This document shows positions 45,664 to 54,972 of a DNA stretch of 64,000 nucleotides, in pieces. This stretch comes from Oribacterium sp. P6A1 (GTDB taxonomy: Bacteria > Bacillota > Clostridia > Lachnospirales > Lachnospiraceae). The position numbers and the translations under genes were made by a program. Within the stretch, counting starts at the first letter, position 1. Each line of letters starts with the position of its first letter. The stretch lies in contig NZ_JNKO01000008.1 of NCBI RefSeq assembly GCF_000702885.1, positions 62,001 to 126,000 on the forward strand, given 5' to 3'. The notes under the pieces were generated by a model. The model was given only the letters and a program-made list of their open reading frames with translations. It was not told where the DNA came from and ran no database searches.

Positions 45664-46435
45664 CTTCAGAACCTCCCAGATATGCTTCTATAACTTCAGG
45701 ATTGCTTTGTATCTCCAGAGGTGTACCCTGTGCTATCAGCTTACCAAAGTTAAGAACGTAGATACGCTCTGAAATCTGCATTACCAGATCCATATGATGC
45801 TCTATCATGAAGATACTGAGCTTGTACTGATCACGGATCTTTACGATAAAATCTGTAAGTTCCTGCGTTTCCTGTGGGTTCATGCCCGCTGCAGGCTCAT
45901 CAAGAAGAAGGAGCTCCGGCTGTGTTGCAAGGGCTCTCGCTATCTCAAGATGTCTCTGAAGACCATAGGGAAGTGATGAGGCAATCTCGTCCTTAAGCTC
46001 ATATAATCCCTGTTCCTTGAGAAGCTGTGCTGTTTCCTCTCTCATACGCTTTTCTTCTGCACGGTTAAGTCTCAGTGTTGCGGTGAAGATATTATCCTTT
46101 GCCCTAAGATGCTTTGCTATCAAAACATTATCAAAAACAGTAAGATTCGAAAAAAGTCTGATGTTCTGGAAAGTTCTGGCGATACCAAGTTTTGTTATCT
46201 CATCCGGCGAATTGCCCTTTAAGTTCTTTCCGTTGAAAGAAACCTCACCGGAGGTCGGAGTATAAATACCTGTGATACAGTTAAATGCTGTTGTCTTTCC
46301 TGCACCGTTAGGACCGATAAGTGCTACGATCTCTCCCTTGTTTACATCAAGTGAAAGCTCATCTATGGCTCTTACTCCGCCAAACTGCATAACAACATTC
46401 TGCATGCTGAGGACATTCTGTCTGTTTTCACTCAT
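45656..46435 (-). CDS. livG: Branched-chain amino acid ABC transporter ATPase LivG
   Basis: The 259-residue ATPase has Walker A GPNGAGKTTAF and Walker B LLLLDEPAAGMNPQE. The signature is LPYGLQRHLEIA, the deviating form usual for LivG, and the C-terminal BCA_ABC_TP_C tail (IQSNPEVIEAYLGG) is present. Its start codon overlaps the livM stop by one base (TAATG). It acts as the second ATPase of the LivFGHMK transporter. Confidence 0.96.
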   Translation of the reverse strand: MSENRQNVLSMQNVVMQFGGVRAIDELSLDVNKGEIVALIGPNGAGKTTAFNCITGIYTPTSGEVSFNGKNLKGNSPDEITKLGIARTFQNIRLFSNLTVFDNVLIAKHLRAKDNIFTATLRLNRAEEKRMREETAQLLKEQGLYELKDEIASSLPYGLQRHLEIARALATQPELLLLDEPAAGMNPQETQELTDFIVKIRDQYKLSIFMIEHHMDLVMQISERIYVLNFGKLIAQGTPLEIQSNPEVIEAYLGGSEDA

Positions 46436-47541
46436 TATGCCTTGCCCTCCATCTTTTTACTTTTCTTTTTGCCCGGATTTTTGAAAAATGCAAATATTCC
46501 GTTCCAGCTGAATTCATTTGTACCCATAAGTCCCTTTCTGTAGAAAAGAACCACGATCATGAGAAGTATGGAGAAAATAACCATACGGAATCCCGGTCTG
46601 AACAGAGGTACTTCAAAGCTTCCGATAAAAAGCGGCTCATCAAAGAATCTGAGTATCTCTCTTCCTGCTGTAACGATAAATGCTCCGATAACGGAACCCG
46701 TCACTGAACCTATACCTCCGATAACAACGATAAGTAGGATGTCATAGGTAAGAGCAACCTGGAAGGTTTTACTGTCAATTGATCTCATGAACATTGCCAG
46801 CATTCCGCCGCTGACTCCTGCAAAGAATGAAGAGATCACAAAGGAAAGCTCCTTGGTCTTGAACAGGTTGATTCCCATGGCCTCTGCAGCAATTTCATCC
46901 TCACGTACCGCCTTGAACATACGGCCGTATGATGAATTGATAATAAGCACCATAAGTCCGATACAGACTGCCGACAGTGCCAACGGCTGGAAAATATTGG
47001 TAAATCCCGGAATTGACTTAAGACCATAGGATCCGTTTGTAATGGTATCAAACTGAGGCGCAGCGATACACGCACGGATGATCTCCGCAAATCCAAGTGT
47101 GGCGATGGCAAGATAGTCCGACTTGAGTCTGAGAACCGGGAATCCGATGAGCGCAGCAACTCCTGCGGCCACAAGGCCTCCGAGTATCAGCGCCAGTATG
47201 ATAGGGAGCTGAACATTGGCAATAACAGGATTAATTCCCGAAATATAATATACGGAAGCTCTCTGATTTACCGGAATGGTAAATATAGCCGTAACATAAG
47301 CCCCCAATGCCATAAAGCCCGCCTGTCCCAGCGAGAACAGTCCCGTGAAACCATTTACCAGGTTCATGGAAACCGCAACCACCGCATAAACCATGGATCT
47401 TTCAATAATGGATATCGCATAGCTGTAACTGTATTTATTTGCCTCAAGATAACCGCATACACCAAGCACCAGCGCTATCAGTATAAGGGTACATATGCAG
47501 TTCCTTCTTTTTTCTGTATTAATCATTCTATTCGCACTCAT
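46435..47541 (-). CDS. livM: Branched-chain amino acid ABC transporter permease LivM
   Basis: The 368-residue integral membrane protein has about ten hydrophobic segments and the LivM hallmarks GLFSLGQAGFMALGAY, LKSDYLAIATLGFAEI and the ATPase-contact loop AVREDEIAAEAMGIN. It forms the membrane channel with LivH. AAGGAGG lies before the ATG, and livH ends 11 bases upstream. The C-terminal Lys-rich tail is ordinary for the family. Confidence 0.95.
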   Translation of the reverse strand: MSANRMINTEKRRNCICTLILIALVLGVCGYLEANKYSYSYAISIIERSMVYAVVAVSMNLVNGFTGLFSLGQAGFMALGAYVTAIFTIPVNQRASVYYISGINPVIANVQLPIILALILGGLVAAGVAALIGFPVLRLKSDYLAIATLGFAEIIRACIAAPQFDTITNGSYGLKSIPGFTNIFQPLALSAVCIGLMVLIINSSYGRMFKAVREDEIAAEAMGINLFKTKELSFVISSFFAGVSGGMLAMFMRSIDSKTFQVALTYDILLIVVIGGIGSVTGSVIGAFIVTAGREILRFFDEPLFIGSFEVPLFRPGFRMVIFSILLMIVVLFYRKGLMGTNEFSWNGIFAFFKNPGKKKSKKMEGKA

Positions 47542-47552
47542 CCCTTTCCTCC

Positions 47553-48434
47553 TTAGACCTTGTTTGTGGTCTTCTCACCAAAAAGTCCGGTAGGACGAAC
47601 GAGAAGAATTACAATCAGGATTACAAAGGTAAAAGCATCAGAAAAAGTAGAGTGACCCGCTGCAACAAGTGCTGTTTCACCTATTCCGATGAGGAAACCT
47701 CCTACTACTGCACCCGGAATGGATCCGATTCCTCCGAAAACCGCCGCAACGAAGCACTTCATTCCCGGAAGTGAACCTGAAAACGGGAAAACCGTCATAC
47801 GGTCTGTAAAGTAAAGGATGGAACCTACTGCAGCAAGTATGGAACCTATGGCAAATGTTATGGAAATGGTACGGTTAATGTCTATACCCATAAGAGAAGC
47901 CGTCTCATAGTCCTTGGATACCGCTCTCATGGCCATACCCATCTTGGTGTGCTGTATCAGTGTAATAAGAAGATACACAAGAATCAGTGTAAGGACAGGT
48001 GTAAGGAATGTAACAAAAGATGCAGAAAGACCGCCCAACTGATATACCTTCTTAAGGCCGGGTATCTCAGGATAGCCCATAGGAAGTGCTGTAAAAAGAT
48101 ATGTGGCAAGATTCTGAAGCAGGTATGAAACACCGATTGCAGAAATCATGACAGACATCCTTGGTGCGGATCTTAAGGGCTTGTAGGCAACTCGCTCAAT
48201 ACCCACACCGAGAGCAGTAGTAACGATCAGCACTACAGGTAATGCAATGAACCATGGAAGTGATGCCATAGCAAAGATCATGAAGTATCCTGCCATCATG
48301 AAGATATCACCATGTGCGAAATTGATCAGTCGGAGAATACCATACACCATGGTGTATCCGATGGCGATAAGTGCGTAAGCACCACCGAGTGAAATACCTG
48401 TCAGACACTGCTGCAGGAACGTTGTAAGAGACAT
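47553..48434 (-). CDS. livH: Branched-chain amino acid ABC transporter permease LivH
   Basis: The 293-residue membrane protein has LivH signatures LINFAHGDIFMMAGYF, RAVSKDYETASLMGIDINR (ATPase contact loop) and VFGGIGSIPGAVVGGFLIG. The start at 48434 (MSLTTFLQQC) is favoured by AAGGGG upstream; the ORF start at 48509 would add a non-membrane-like extension across the intercistronic hairpin. It lies 88 bases after the binding protein gene, with a hairpin in the gap. Confidence 0.95.
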   Translation of the reverse strand: MSLTTFLQQCLTGISLGGAYALIAIGYTMVYGILRLINFAHGDIFMMAGYFMIFAMASLPWFIALPVVLIVTTALGVGIERVAYKPLRSAPRMSVMISAIGVSYLLQNLATYLFTALPMGYPEIPGLKKVYQLGGLSASFVTFLTPVLTLILVYLLITLIQHTKMGMAMRAVSKDYETASLMGIDINRTISITFAIGSILAAVGSILYFTDRMTVFPFSGSLPGMKCFVAAVFGGIGSIPGAVVGGFLIGIGETALVAAGHSTFSDAFTFVILIVILLVRPTGLFGEKTTNKV

Positions 48435-48474
48435 AAGACTTTTCCCCTTAAAAATAGAATATCCTAAACATGGA

Positions 48475-48504
48475 ATCGAGTAGAGGAGATTCCCTCTACT
48501 CGAT
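48475..48504. other. Intercistronic hairpin between binding protein and permease genes
   Basis: ATCGAGTAGAGG (48475-48486) pairs perfectly with CCTCTACTCGAT (48493-48504). No U tract follows on the minus strand, so it probably protects the abundant binding-protein mRNA or weakly terminates, as is common after such genes. A related ATCGAG...CTCGAT hairpin occurs at 49918-49944, upstream of the operon. Confidence 0.55.
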
Positions 48505-48522
48505 TTCATAATTTTTTAAAAA

Positions 48523-49716
48523 TCAGCCGCTGATAGTTGTTGTTGTAAGGAACTGGAATGCACCATCCTTAACTGTCTTGATGAATGCCATATCCTTATT
48601 GGCATCACCTTCACCGTTAAATGAAACTGCTCCTGTTACACCGTCATAGGAAACTCCCTTAAGTGCTTCCTTGATAGCCTCACCGTCTGTTGACTGTGCC
48701 TTCTCGATAGCATTGTAAGCTGCGAGGTATGCATCATAGCCAAGAGCGGAAACTGCAGGAATGATATCTGACTGGTCGTTCTTCTTTAAATACTCCTTGA
48801 AGCCCTTGATAAATGACTCTGCTTCAGCATTGGCAGGCTCAGCCTCATCAAAGAAGGTTGAAAGAACGATACCCTCTGCATCGTTACCTGCATTTTCAAT
48901 GATGGTTGAGTTCTCCCAGGTATCACCTGCAGAAATAAGAGCCTCGATTCCGAGCTCTCTGGCCTGCTTGATGATAAGAGGAGCAGTTGTGATAGATGAA
49001 GGAGCAAAGATCACATCAGGATTTGCAGCCTTGATATTTGTAAGAACAGCCTTGAAATCTGTCTGATTTGTCTGGAACTGCTCTTCGTCAACTACTGTGC
49101 CCCCAAGCTCCTCAAAAGCTGTCTTGAAGTATGAACCAAGGCCTGATGAATAGTCATCACCGAGCTGTGTAAGAATGGCAGCACTCTTGTAACCGTTCTG
49201 CATAGCGTAGTTTGCCATAACCGTACCCTGGAACGGATCAAGGAAACATACTCTGAAGTAGTACTCATTTCCCTGTGTTACCTGAGGGTTTGTGCAGGAA
49301 CATCCTATAGCAGGTACCTTTGCATCTGCAAAGATCTGTCCGGCTGCTATGGAAACACCTGAACCATAGGAACCGAGAACCACTGAAACCTTTTCTCCCA
49401 TGAGCTTATTGGCAGCATTTACAGCCTCTGTCTTATCGGACTTGTTATCTACCTCAACCAGCTCGATAGTGTACTCTGTATCTCCGATCTTCACTGTCTT
49501 GTGAGTTTCATTTGCATAACGGATACCGAGAACCTCCTGATATCCGCCGCCGCCGTTCTCTCCGGTAGTCGGCTCGAAAACACCGATCTTGATCACGTTT
49601 CCACCGGAACTGGATGATCCGCCGCCGGCAGCTGCTCCGGAAGAGCTTCCGCAAGCCGCAAGTGAAGCTGCACATGTTACTGCAAGACCAAAAGATAAGA
49701 TTTTCTTCAGTTTCAT
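48523..49716 (-). CDS. Branched-chain amino acid ABC transporter substrate-binding lipoprotein
   Basis: The 397-residue protein begins with a lipoprotein signal peptide (MKLKKILSFGLAVTCAASLAACG, lipobox LAAC with Cys 22) and a Gly/Ser spacer. A periplasmic-binding type 1 domain (Peripla_BP_6) follows with KIGVFEPTTGENGGGG, VLGSYGSGVSIA and LTQLGDDYSSGLG. It captures amino acids, probably Leu/Ile/Val, at the outer membrane face and hands them to LivHM. Specificity is inferred from operon context only. AGGAGGG precedes the ATG, next to a hairpin. First gene of livKHMGF-type operon. Confidence 0.95.
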   Translation of the reverse strand: MKLKKILSFGLAVTCAASLAACGSSSGAAAGGGSSSSGGNVIKIGVFEPTTGENGGGGYQEVLGIRYANETHKTVKIGDTEYTIELVEVDNKSDKTEAVNAANKLMGEKVSVVLGSYGSGVSIAAGQIFADAKVPAIGCSCTNPQVTQGNEYYFRVCFLDPFQGTVMANYAMQNGYKSAAILTQLGDDYSSGLGSYFKTAFEELGGTVVDEEQFQTNQTDFKAVLTNIKAANPDVIFAPSSITTAPLIIKQARELGIEALISAGDTWENSTIIENAGNDAEGIVLSTFFDEAEPANAEAESFIKGFKEYLKKNDQSDIIPAVSALGYDAYLAAYNAIEKAQSTDGEAIKEALKGVSYDGVTGAVSFNGEGDANKDMAFIKTVKDGAFQFLTTTTISG

Positions 49717-49729
49717 ATTCCCTCCTATA

Positions 49730-49752
49730 GAATGTAATCCTATCGTACATTC
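49730..49752 (-). promoter_or_regulatory. Hairpin abutting the binding-protein ribosome binding site
   Basis: GAATGTA (49730-49736) pairs with TACATTC (49746-49752). On the mRNA it ends immediately before TAGGAGGG, so it may tune translation or protect the 5' end. Confidence 0.4.
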
Positions 49753-49775
49753 TCATTTAAAATGTCCGTCTGCGT

Positions 49776-49789
49776 AATACAATTGTATT
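49776..49789. promoter_or_regulatory. Perfect 14-bp palindrome downstream of the liv promoter
   Basis: AATACAATTGTATT is fully self-complementary and lies about 17-30 bases into the predicted transcript, a position suited to an operator. The binding protein for it is unknown. Confidence 0.4.
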
Positions 49790-49812
49790 TGTATCGCAAA
49801 CACTTTTGCTTT

Positions 49813-49840
49813 ATTCTATCACTTTTAGCAATAATTTCAA
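49813..49840 (-). promoter_or_regulatory. liv operon promoter
   Basis: Minus-strand TTGAAA (plus 49835-49840), 16 bases, TAGAAT (plus 49813-49818) with a TGA extended -10. Start near 49806, giving a leader of about 90 bases. Confidence 0.6.
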
Positions 49841-49917
49841 TATATTTAAGGCCCAATTATTACCTAAAGTTTGATAGAAAAAAAATACAAGAACAACGGG
49901 TTATATCATATATAACA

Positions 49918-49944
49918 ATCGAGCAGGAAAAAATCCTACTCGAT
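49918..49944. other. Hairpin ATCGAG...CTCGAT upstream of the liv promoter
   Basis: ATCGAGCAGGA pairs with TCCTACTCGAT (one mismatch). Directly after it, CGCGTTGGGTTTCAA (from about 49947) and TTGAAACCCATATCGC (to about 50006) form another inverted repeat. Together they fill the gap between the liv promoter and the carboxypeptidase terminator; function unknown. Confidence 0.4.
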
Positions 49945-50006
49945 TTCGCGTTGGGTTTCAAATGTCCTCTCGTGCAGGCACAGAGTCCGCTTGAAACCCA
50001 TATCGC

Positions 50007-50040
50007 AAAAAAAGGAAGCTGCCGCTTTCGCGACAGCTCC
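50007..50040 (-). terminator. Terminator of the six-gene operon ending in the D,D-carboxypeptidase
   Basis: GGAAGCTG (50014-50021) pairs with CAGCTCC (50034-50040), with a GCG/CGC extension inside; on the minus strand seven T follow. Confidence 0.8.
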
Positions 50041-50129
50041 CTTGCTGCTCTTAATTCAAAATATAATGTCTTCGTATCTGATTGTCAATGAAGCCCGATG
50101 TCGTAATAAGTTATGTCTGTCATAACACT

Positions 50130-51665
50130 TCATTGTCTCTGTTCGTGACGGCCTCTGCTCACATTCCGTCTTCCGTTAGTATATTCATAGTGGTTCTGTC
50201 TTTTTGTATGTGATGTATTATGAGTTTTCGGACGGATTTCTCTTCTGTTCGCAAGAACAGACATAAACTCTTCCTCGGATATGTTTATATCCTTGAGACG
50301 CTCTGCCCTTCTCTCTTTCATACGTCTGTCAAGTTCCCTTGAATCCCTGGCATTTTTTATGCCAATGATGATTCCGGTGCAGAGCACTCCGATCCCTAGA
50401 ATGATTCCTATGGTCTTTCCCAGGGTTTTTACATCCATAGAGGAAACCACCTTTGTCTCCTTTGTCTCTTCCGCTGCCGTTTCCTCCGGAGTGGTGGCGA
50501 CAGCCACCGTCTGTTCCTTTTCAAGATAGTATCTTCCGACAGTGATCCCGTCTGCCTGATACTCTATTTCTGCTATGGTTCCCATACCCACCGTATCCGG
50601 AAGATTATAGTTCAGCCTGTAGCCGAGTCCTTCCTGAGTGGAACCCACCGGTAAAGAAATAAACATATCCTGTTTAACAGAAAGATCTGATGCATTGCAG
50701 CTCTCATCAACTATGGTGTCCGCTATAAGACGGTTCTTTATATCCTCTGTGTTAAAAAGAGCCGGATCCAGAAGCTGTTTTTCCGTGCTGTAAAATCCCA
50801 GATCCAAAAGTGCCTTTGTATCAGTATAGTGGGAAGGATTCTTATCCTTCAGAACAACAGCCACCAGGTGTCTGTCATTTTCAGATGCCATGGTAATGAG
50901 TGTATTGCCTGAATCTCTGGTATACCCCGTCTTTCCCGCCACCACTCTCTTATCGGAATATCCGGTGTCATTTCTCAGCATCTTATGCTCCATATACACC
51001 GTATGTCCTTCAGGATTTCTGGCAGTTGGCCCCAGCTTGTATGACAAATGAGAGTCTATCTCCATAAAGGCTTCATTTTTCATGGCGGCCATTCCTATAA
51101 GTGCCATATCATAGGCACTTGTATAATGATTTTCATTAAAAAGACCGGAAGGATTCGTAAAATGACTATCAGTACATCCAAGACTCTGAGCCTTCTTGTT
51201 CATAAGTTCCGCGAAAGCTTCCCTTGATCCCGCAACATGACAGGCAAGTGCATTGGCCGCTTCGTTTGCTGATTTAAGAAGCAAAGCATGAAGGCAGTCT
51301 TCTACTGTAAGGACATCCCCCTCATCTATCTGGGCATTGGAGGAGCCGGCGTCAACATTGTATACATCATCATGTGAAAATGTAACGTTCTCCGTAAGCT
51401 CACAGTTATCGAGTACCACCAGAGCAGTGAGGACCTTCGTTATAGATGCAGGATACTCCCTGTTATGCGCATTCTTCTGGAATAACACAGCACCGGTATC
51501 CGCATCCATGACTATTCCGGCTTCGGCAACAAGTTCGGTACCCGGAAAATTCCAGGCAGCATAAGCTGTCACAGCTGTGCAGGGATTAAATATACTCAGT
51601 ATTAAAAAAGTCAGTGTGAGGACCGCAGTAACATATCGCACTCGTCCGTGATTTTCTGTAGTCAT
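50130..51665 (-). CDS. D-alanyl-D-alanine carboxypeptidase (DacF-like penicillin-binding protein)
   Basis: The 511-residue secreted protein has an N-terminal signal segment (residues ~10-37). Active-site motifs are SITK (S74-K77), SAN (132-134) and KTG (245-247) of a class A low-molecular-weight PBP, followed by a PBP5-like C-terminal domain, a Thr/Glu linker and a membrane helix near 415-435 with a basic cytosolic tail. It trims the terminal D-Ala from peptidoglycan stem peptides. The C-terminal true membrane helix is a variation on the usual amphipathic anchor. Last gene of the operon, 12 bases after the glycosylase gene. Confidence 0.93.
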   Translation of the reverse strand: MTTENHGRVRYVTAVLTLTFLILSIFNPCTAVTAYAAWNFPGTELVAEAGIVMDADTGAVLFQKNAHNREYPASITKVLTALVVLDNCELTENVTFSHDDVYNVDAGSSNAQIDEGDVLTVEDCLHALLLKSANEAANALACHVAGSREAFAELMNKKAQSLGCTDSHFTNPSGLFNENHYTSAYDMALIGMAAMKNEAFMEIDSHLSYKLGPTARNPEGHTVYMEHKMLRNDTGYSDKRVVAGKTGYTRDSGNTLITMASENDRHLVAVVLKDKNPSHYTDTKALLDLGFYSTEKQLLDPALFNTEDIKNRLIADTIVDESCNASDLSVKQDMFISLPVGSTQEGLGYRLNYNLPDTVGMGTIAEIEYQADGITVGRYYLEKEQTVAVATTPEETAAEETKETKVVSSMDVKTLGKTIGIILGIGVLCTGIIIGIKNARDSRELDRRMKERRAERLKDINISEEEFMSVLANRREIRPKTHNTSHTKRQNHYEYTNGRRNVSRGRHEQRQ

Positions 51666-51677
51666 CAGTTCTCTCTT

Positions 51678-52574
51678 TTAGTTCTTAATTTTTATTTGGT
51701 CCTTCTCATGCTCAAGTCTCGCATAATAAAACATATACTGCTGAAGCACACCAAGCACCGGCCTATAGCTCTCCGGCCACTCACCGGAGTAATGCTGCTC
51801 TTTAACCCTCTTCATCCAGACATCCTCAGGGCATAAGGAAAGTCTGTGAAATCCAAACAGAGCCGTACAGCTGGCAACCTTTATTCCCACGCCCTGCAGC
51901 TCCAGAAGTTTTTCCAGAAGTTCTTCATCGGAAAGCTTTTGAAGTCCGCAAAGACCAAGTTCACCTGTTGAGGCCTTTCTTGCTGCCTCCATGATATAGC
52001 CGGTACGATAACCCGTGCCTGTAGAATTGATTTCCTCCGGGCCGTACTTTGCCAATGTCTCCGCATCGGGGAAAGGATAATAAACTATACTTTCCGGCAG
52101 CGCAGGATTAAGTTCATGCCACACAGTGCAGTCAAGTTTTTTCTCTTCTCCTGACAGGGCGCACAGTCTTTCCACTGTTGTACGTATGGCAGGGACAGAT
52201 TTCCTCTGGGAAATAATAAAGCTTATGAGCATCTCCCATGGATCCTGATTAAGTATCCTTATGCCTTTTCCGTAATCCATGCATCTCTGAAGGAAACTGT
52301 CCTTTTCATCCGCATAATTCCTGTAAATGCTGTAGTCCCTGTTCAGGTCAAAGTAGTCTTTATAGAAATCATCCCATTCAGATTCAGTACAGCCTGCAAG
52401 AAATGAATGTTCGTCTCCCTGCGGATCTCCCGAAATAAGCAGACATCTTCCGGAAGCTATGACCTTATATACGGGATAGCCAGGTTTCAGGCTGCCCAGC
52501 TCTGTCATACGAAAGCATTGTCCGGACTCCGCAACAGCTCTCAGATCAAAATCATCTATCCTCAAGTGGAGCAT
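51678..52574 (-). CDS. OGG1-type 8-oxoguanine DNA glycosylase/AP lyase
   Basis: The 298-residue protein has the OGG N-terminal domain (ESGQCFRM) and a helix-hairpin-helix glycosylase domain. LLELQGVGIKVASCTALFGF holds the catalytic Lys (K232) and PEDVWMKRV the catalytic Asp (D251). It removes 8-oxoguanine paired with C and nicks the strand. GGAGG lies six bases before the ATG; the first 23 bases overlap the end of the M29 aminopeptidase gene, so translation is probably coupled. Why it is grouped with cell-wall and peptidase genes is not clear. Confidence 0.9.
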   Translation of the reverse strand: MLHLRIDDFDLRAVAESGQCFRMTELGSLKPGYPVYKVIASGRCLLISGDPQGDEHSFLAGCTESEWDDFYKDYFDLNRDYSIYRNYADEKDSFLQRCMDYGKGIRILNQDPWEMLISFIISQRKSVPAIRTTVERLCALSGEEKKLDCTVWHELNPALPESIVYYPFPDAETLAKYGPEEINSTGTGYRTGYIMEAARKASTGELGLCGLQKLSDEELLEKLLELQGVGIKVASCTALFGFHRLSLCPEDVWMKRVKEQHYSGEWPESYRPVLGVLQQYMFYYARLEHEKDQIKIKN

Positions 52575-54639
52575 TTAAAACCTCCGTACCTTCAAGTACA
52601 AATCTGCCGTCTGAGATGATAGAAATCTCCTGTCCCCTCTCTGTAACGGCAACTATGGAATCAAGTTCGTTGTACGGAATGGTTATATCCGTATGAACTG
52701 CAAAATAAGCCTTTTCAGGTGATGTCCTTCTCAAGGATGAGCACTCATTTTCCTTGGCTATAAGTTCCTTCCCGTCAGGATTGAACAGCTTCATATCCTC
52801 CATGAATGAGTAGCAAGTGTCCCCCACCGCAAAATGGGGGCCTGTCTTTTCAGCTATAAGTATGGGCATCTTTGAACCGAGCCTGTACTTTTCTATCATT
52901 TTATAGGCGATAGTATTGGTGCCTATGGCAAACTCACCTATGGGAAGATTCTCTTTTTCACCGAAAATGACTCTTCGTATAAGTGCCTTTGATGCTTCAG
53001 GACTTTCAAAATTGTCACAGCTGTAATCTGTAACCCGTCCGTCCCTGAACTCTAATCTCAGATTCTTAAACTGAAGTCCTTCGATAAAAACCGACTTCAC
53101 ATTAAGAACTCCCGTTGTCCCCTTAAGCACAGGCGAAGTAAAAACTTCTCCCAAAGGAATGTTCACATCAGAAAGACAGTTTTCGAAATTAGACTGCTTT
53201 TCGGGATTCTCCAGTTTGTGAAGCATAACTGTCATGTCTGTATCATTGCCTTTTCCCTTAACTCTGACGAAGCTTGCTTTGTCAAGAGCATCTATGATTT
53301 TTGACTGTACAGGCATATAAGCTTCACTGGACATGGTGTTTATCTTCACAGTCTCATGAAGTATCTTTTCAAAATCCTCTCCTATGGAAGGAAGGGGCCA
53401 TGCGATAATGGTAAAGGACCTCTCCTCCTCAAGTATGAATCTGTGAACCAAAAGCTGAAGGTCATTCCTATAGCCTCCGTACACTTCTTTCTGATGCTCT
53501 GTAAAACGGAGACGCTCCTCCTTTTCCCTGGGTTCAAAATCAGGCTCACCGAATCCTTCCATAACCACAGGTCCGGCATATCGCTTTATTTCATCTCCAA
53601 AAGAGCGGAATATCTGTTCCGTTTCCTCAATCATGCGGGATGCGATACGATCTCCCATAACAAGAGAAAGATCATAACTGTGATCATAGTCCATCTGCCT
53701 GTTGGGACTCTCATAAAGGCTTCCTGCCCCCTTGGGACTTCTTGTGATAAAGTGTCCCGATCTTCTTGGAAGGGTGAAATCATAACCGTCTTCCTTAAAG
53801 TATTCAGCAGTACGCTTCAACACACGCTCATAACCCATCTGATATCTGAATTCGATCAGGGATTTCTTTTCGTAGGGCTTTCCCTGTATCATGAATCCAT
53901 CCTTAAAGCCTTTATACCAGGTATAGGCCATGCGGTCTATCTCTGTATCCGGAAGGGAAGCAACAAATTCAGCTGTCTTTAAAGCAGTATCCGAAACATA
54001 GCATCCGAACAGATAGATATCTTCAGCAGTCTTAAAGTCATGATTAAGCAGGACGCTTCTTGTATAGGAACCATCCGGGATATACTGTCCCGTCATCTGC
54101 TGATGAATAAAATCCCATGAGTAGTCAAAAGCATAGGAATAAAGAACATCCTTCACAGCCTTAACATCAGGAAGTGACTGTTCCTGCCTTTTCCCGCAAT
54201 ACCCGCTGCAGCCTGATTCAAACATGCAGTAAATCTGAATGAATGTTTCAAGAACAGCAGTTATATCTGAAAGATTCTTTTCATACGCCGCAGGTATCAG
54301 ACATTCAATCTCCATAAGAAGCACCGAAAGCATACCGCCAAAAGGAGACAGTCTCTTTTCACTGTACTGAGGATTGAGATATGAATTCTCATAACCCTCT
54401 GCCATATCACTGTAAAGAATCCTGTTCCACTCACGAAGCCTTCCCTGCAGTCTCTTTCCTTCTTCATTTTCAGAAAACACAATAAGTGACAGATCCTTAT
54501 CCTTTGTTTCTTCAATGAAATCATTCAGTTTTAATATAAATTCAGCGCAAACCATGAAATAATCCCGGAAAGTTTCCGGCACAGCCTTTTCTTCCGGGAT
54601 TTGTCTGATGCGCTCTATAGCATCATAATATCGTTCCAT
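52552..54639 (-). CDS. M29-family aminopeptidase with a ~300-residue N-terminal extension
   Basis: The C-terminal half (about 320-690) matches the thermophilic metallo-aminopeptidase family AmpS/AmpT/PepS. All five expected metal ligands are visible: E498 in NIPLGEVFTSP, E569 in LPIGEFAIGTN, H602 in KTGPHFAVGD, and H649 and D651 in FAVHTDITIPY. Classic M29 enzymes have about 410 residues; here 695, with residues 1-300 unlike anything I recognise (helical, several Cys, a CSGYCGK segment, SYAFDYSWDFIHQQ). It should release N-terminal residues from peptides in the cytosol. The gene follows a membrane protein gene by 6 bases. Confidence 0.88.
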   Translation of the reverse strand: MERYYDAIERIRQIPEEKAVPETFRDYFMVCAEFILKLNDFIEETKDKDLSLIVFSENEEGKRLQGRLREWNRILYSDMAEGYENSYLNPQYSEKRLSPFGGMLSVLLMEIECLIPAAYEKNLSDITAVLETFIQIYCMFESGCSGYCGKRQEQSLPDVKAVKDVLYSYAFDYSWDFIHQQMTGQYIPDGSYTRSVLLNHDFKTAEDIYLFGCYVSDTALKTAEFVASLPDTEIDRMAYTWYKGFKDGFMIQGKPYEKKSLIEFRYQMGYERVLKRTAEYFKEDGYDFTLPRRSGHFITRSPKGAGSLYESPNRQMDYDHSYDLSLVMGDRIASRMIEETEQIFRSFGDEIKRYAGPVVMEGFGEPDFEPREKEERLRFTEHQKEVYGGYRNDLQLLVHRFILEEERSFTIIAWPLPSIGEDFEKILHETVKINTMSSEAYMPVQSKIIDALDKASFVRVKGKGNDTDMTVMLHKLENPEKQSNFENCLSDVNIPLGEVFTSPVLKGTTGVLNVKSVFIEGLQFKNLRLEFRDGRVTDYSCDNFESPEASKALIRRVIFGEKENLPIGEFAIGTNTIAYKMIEKYRLGSKMPILIAEKTGPHFAVGDTCYSFMEDMKLFNPDGKELIAKENECSSLRRTSPEKAYFAVHTDITIPYNELDSIVAVTERGQEISIISDGRFVLEGTEVLNAPLEDR

Positions 54640-54645
54640 AGTACC

Positions 54646-54972
54646 TCAGGATAACTTCAAAAAACCAATGACTATCAGGCATATCCATATAATCAGGATA
54701 AATCCTGATGTGAAACCGGCTATACGCGACGGAAGGTAATTTTTTTCCGGATCCCTGACACGAGGTATCATATCAAGAACCGCGTAAGCAGCATATATAA
54801 CAGACATCAGCCCGAGAGCCCCTATGTATAATGCTCCCTGCCCCTTCATCATGGTGGATGCAGTAATGCAGGAAACCAGAAGCGCAAATGATAAGATGGT
54901 GATAATGATTCTGAACCAGGTACCCTCTGCCAGCTTCCTTCTTAAATAGTTAAATCGTTTCTTCTTTGCCAC
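54646..54972 (-). CDS. Small membrane protein, three hydrophobic segments
   Basis: The 108-residue protein has a basic N-terminus (MAKKKRFNYLRRKLAEG), hydrophobic stretches at about 22-42, 48-66 and 87-105, and a PRVRDPEKNYLPSRIAG loop between the last two. I do not recognise a characterised family. The ATG overlaps the VanZ gene stop by one base. It is operonic with VanZ and the M29 peptidase, so an envelope role is plausible. Confidence 0.7.
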   Translation of the reverse strand: MAKKKRFNYLRRKLAEGTWFRIIITILSFALLVSCITASTMMKGQGALYIGALGLMSVIYAAYAVLDMIPRVRDPEKNYLPSRIAGFTSGFILIIWICLIVIGFLKLS

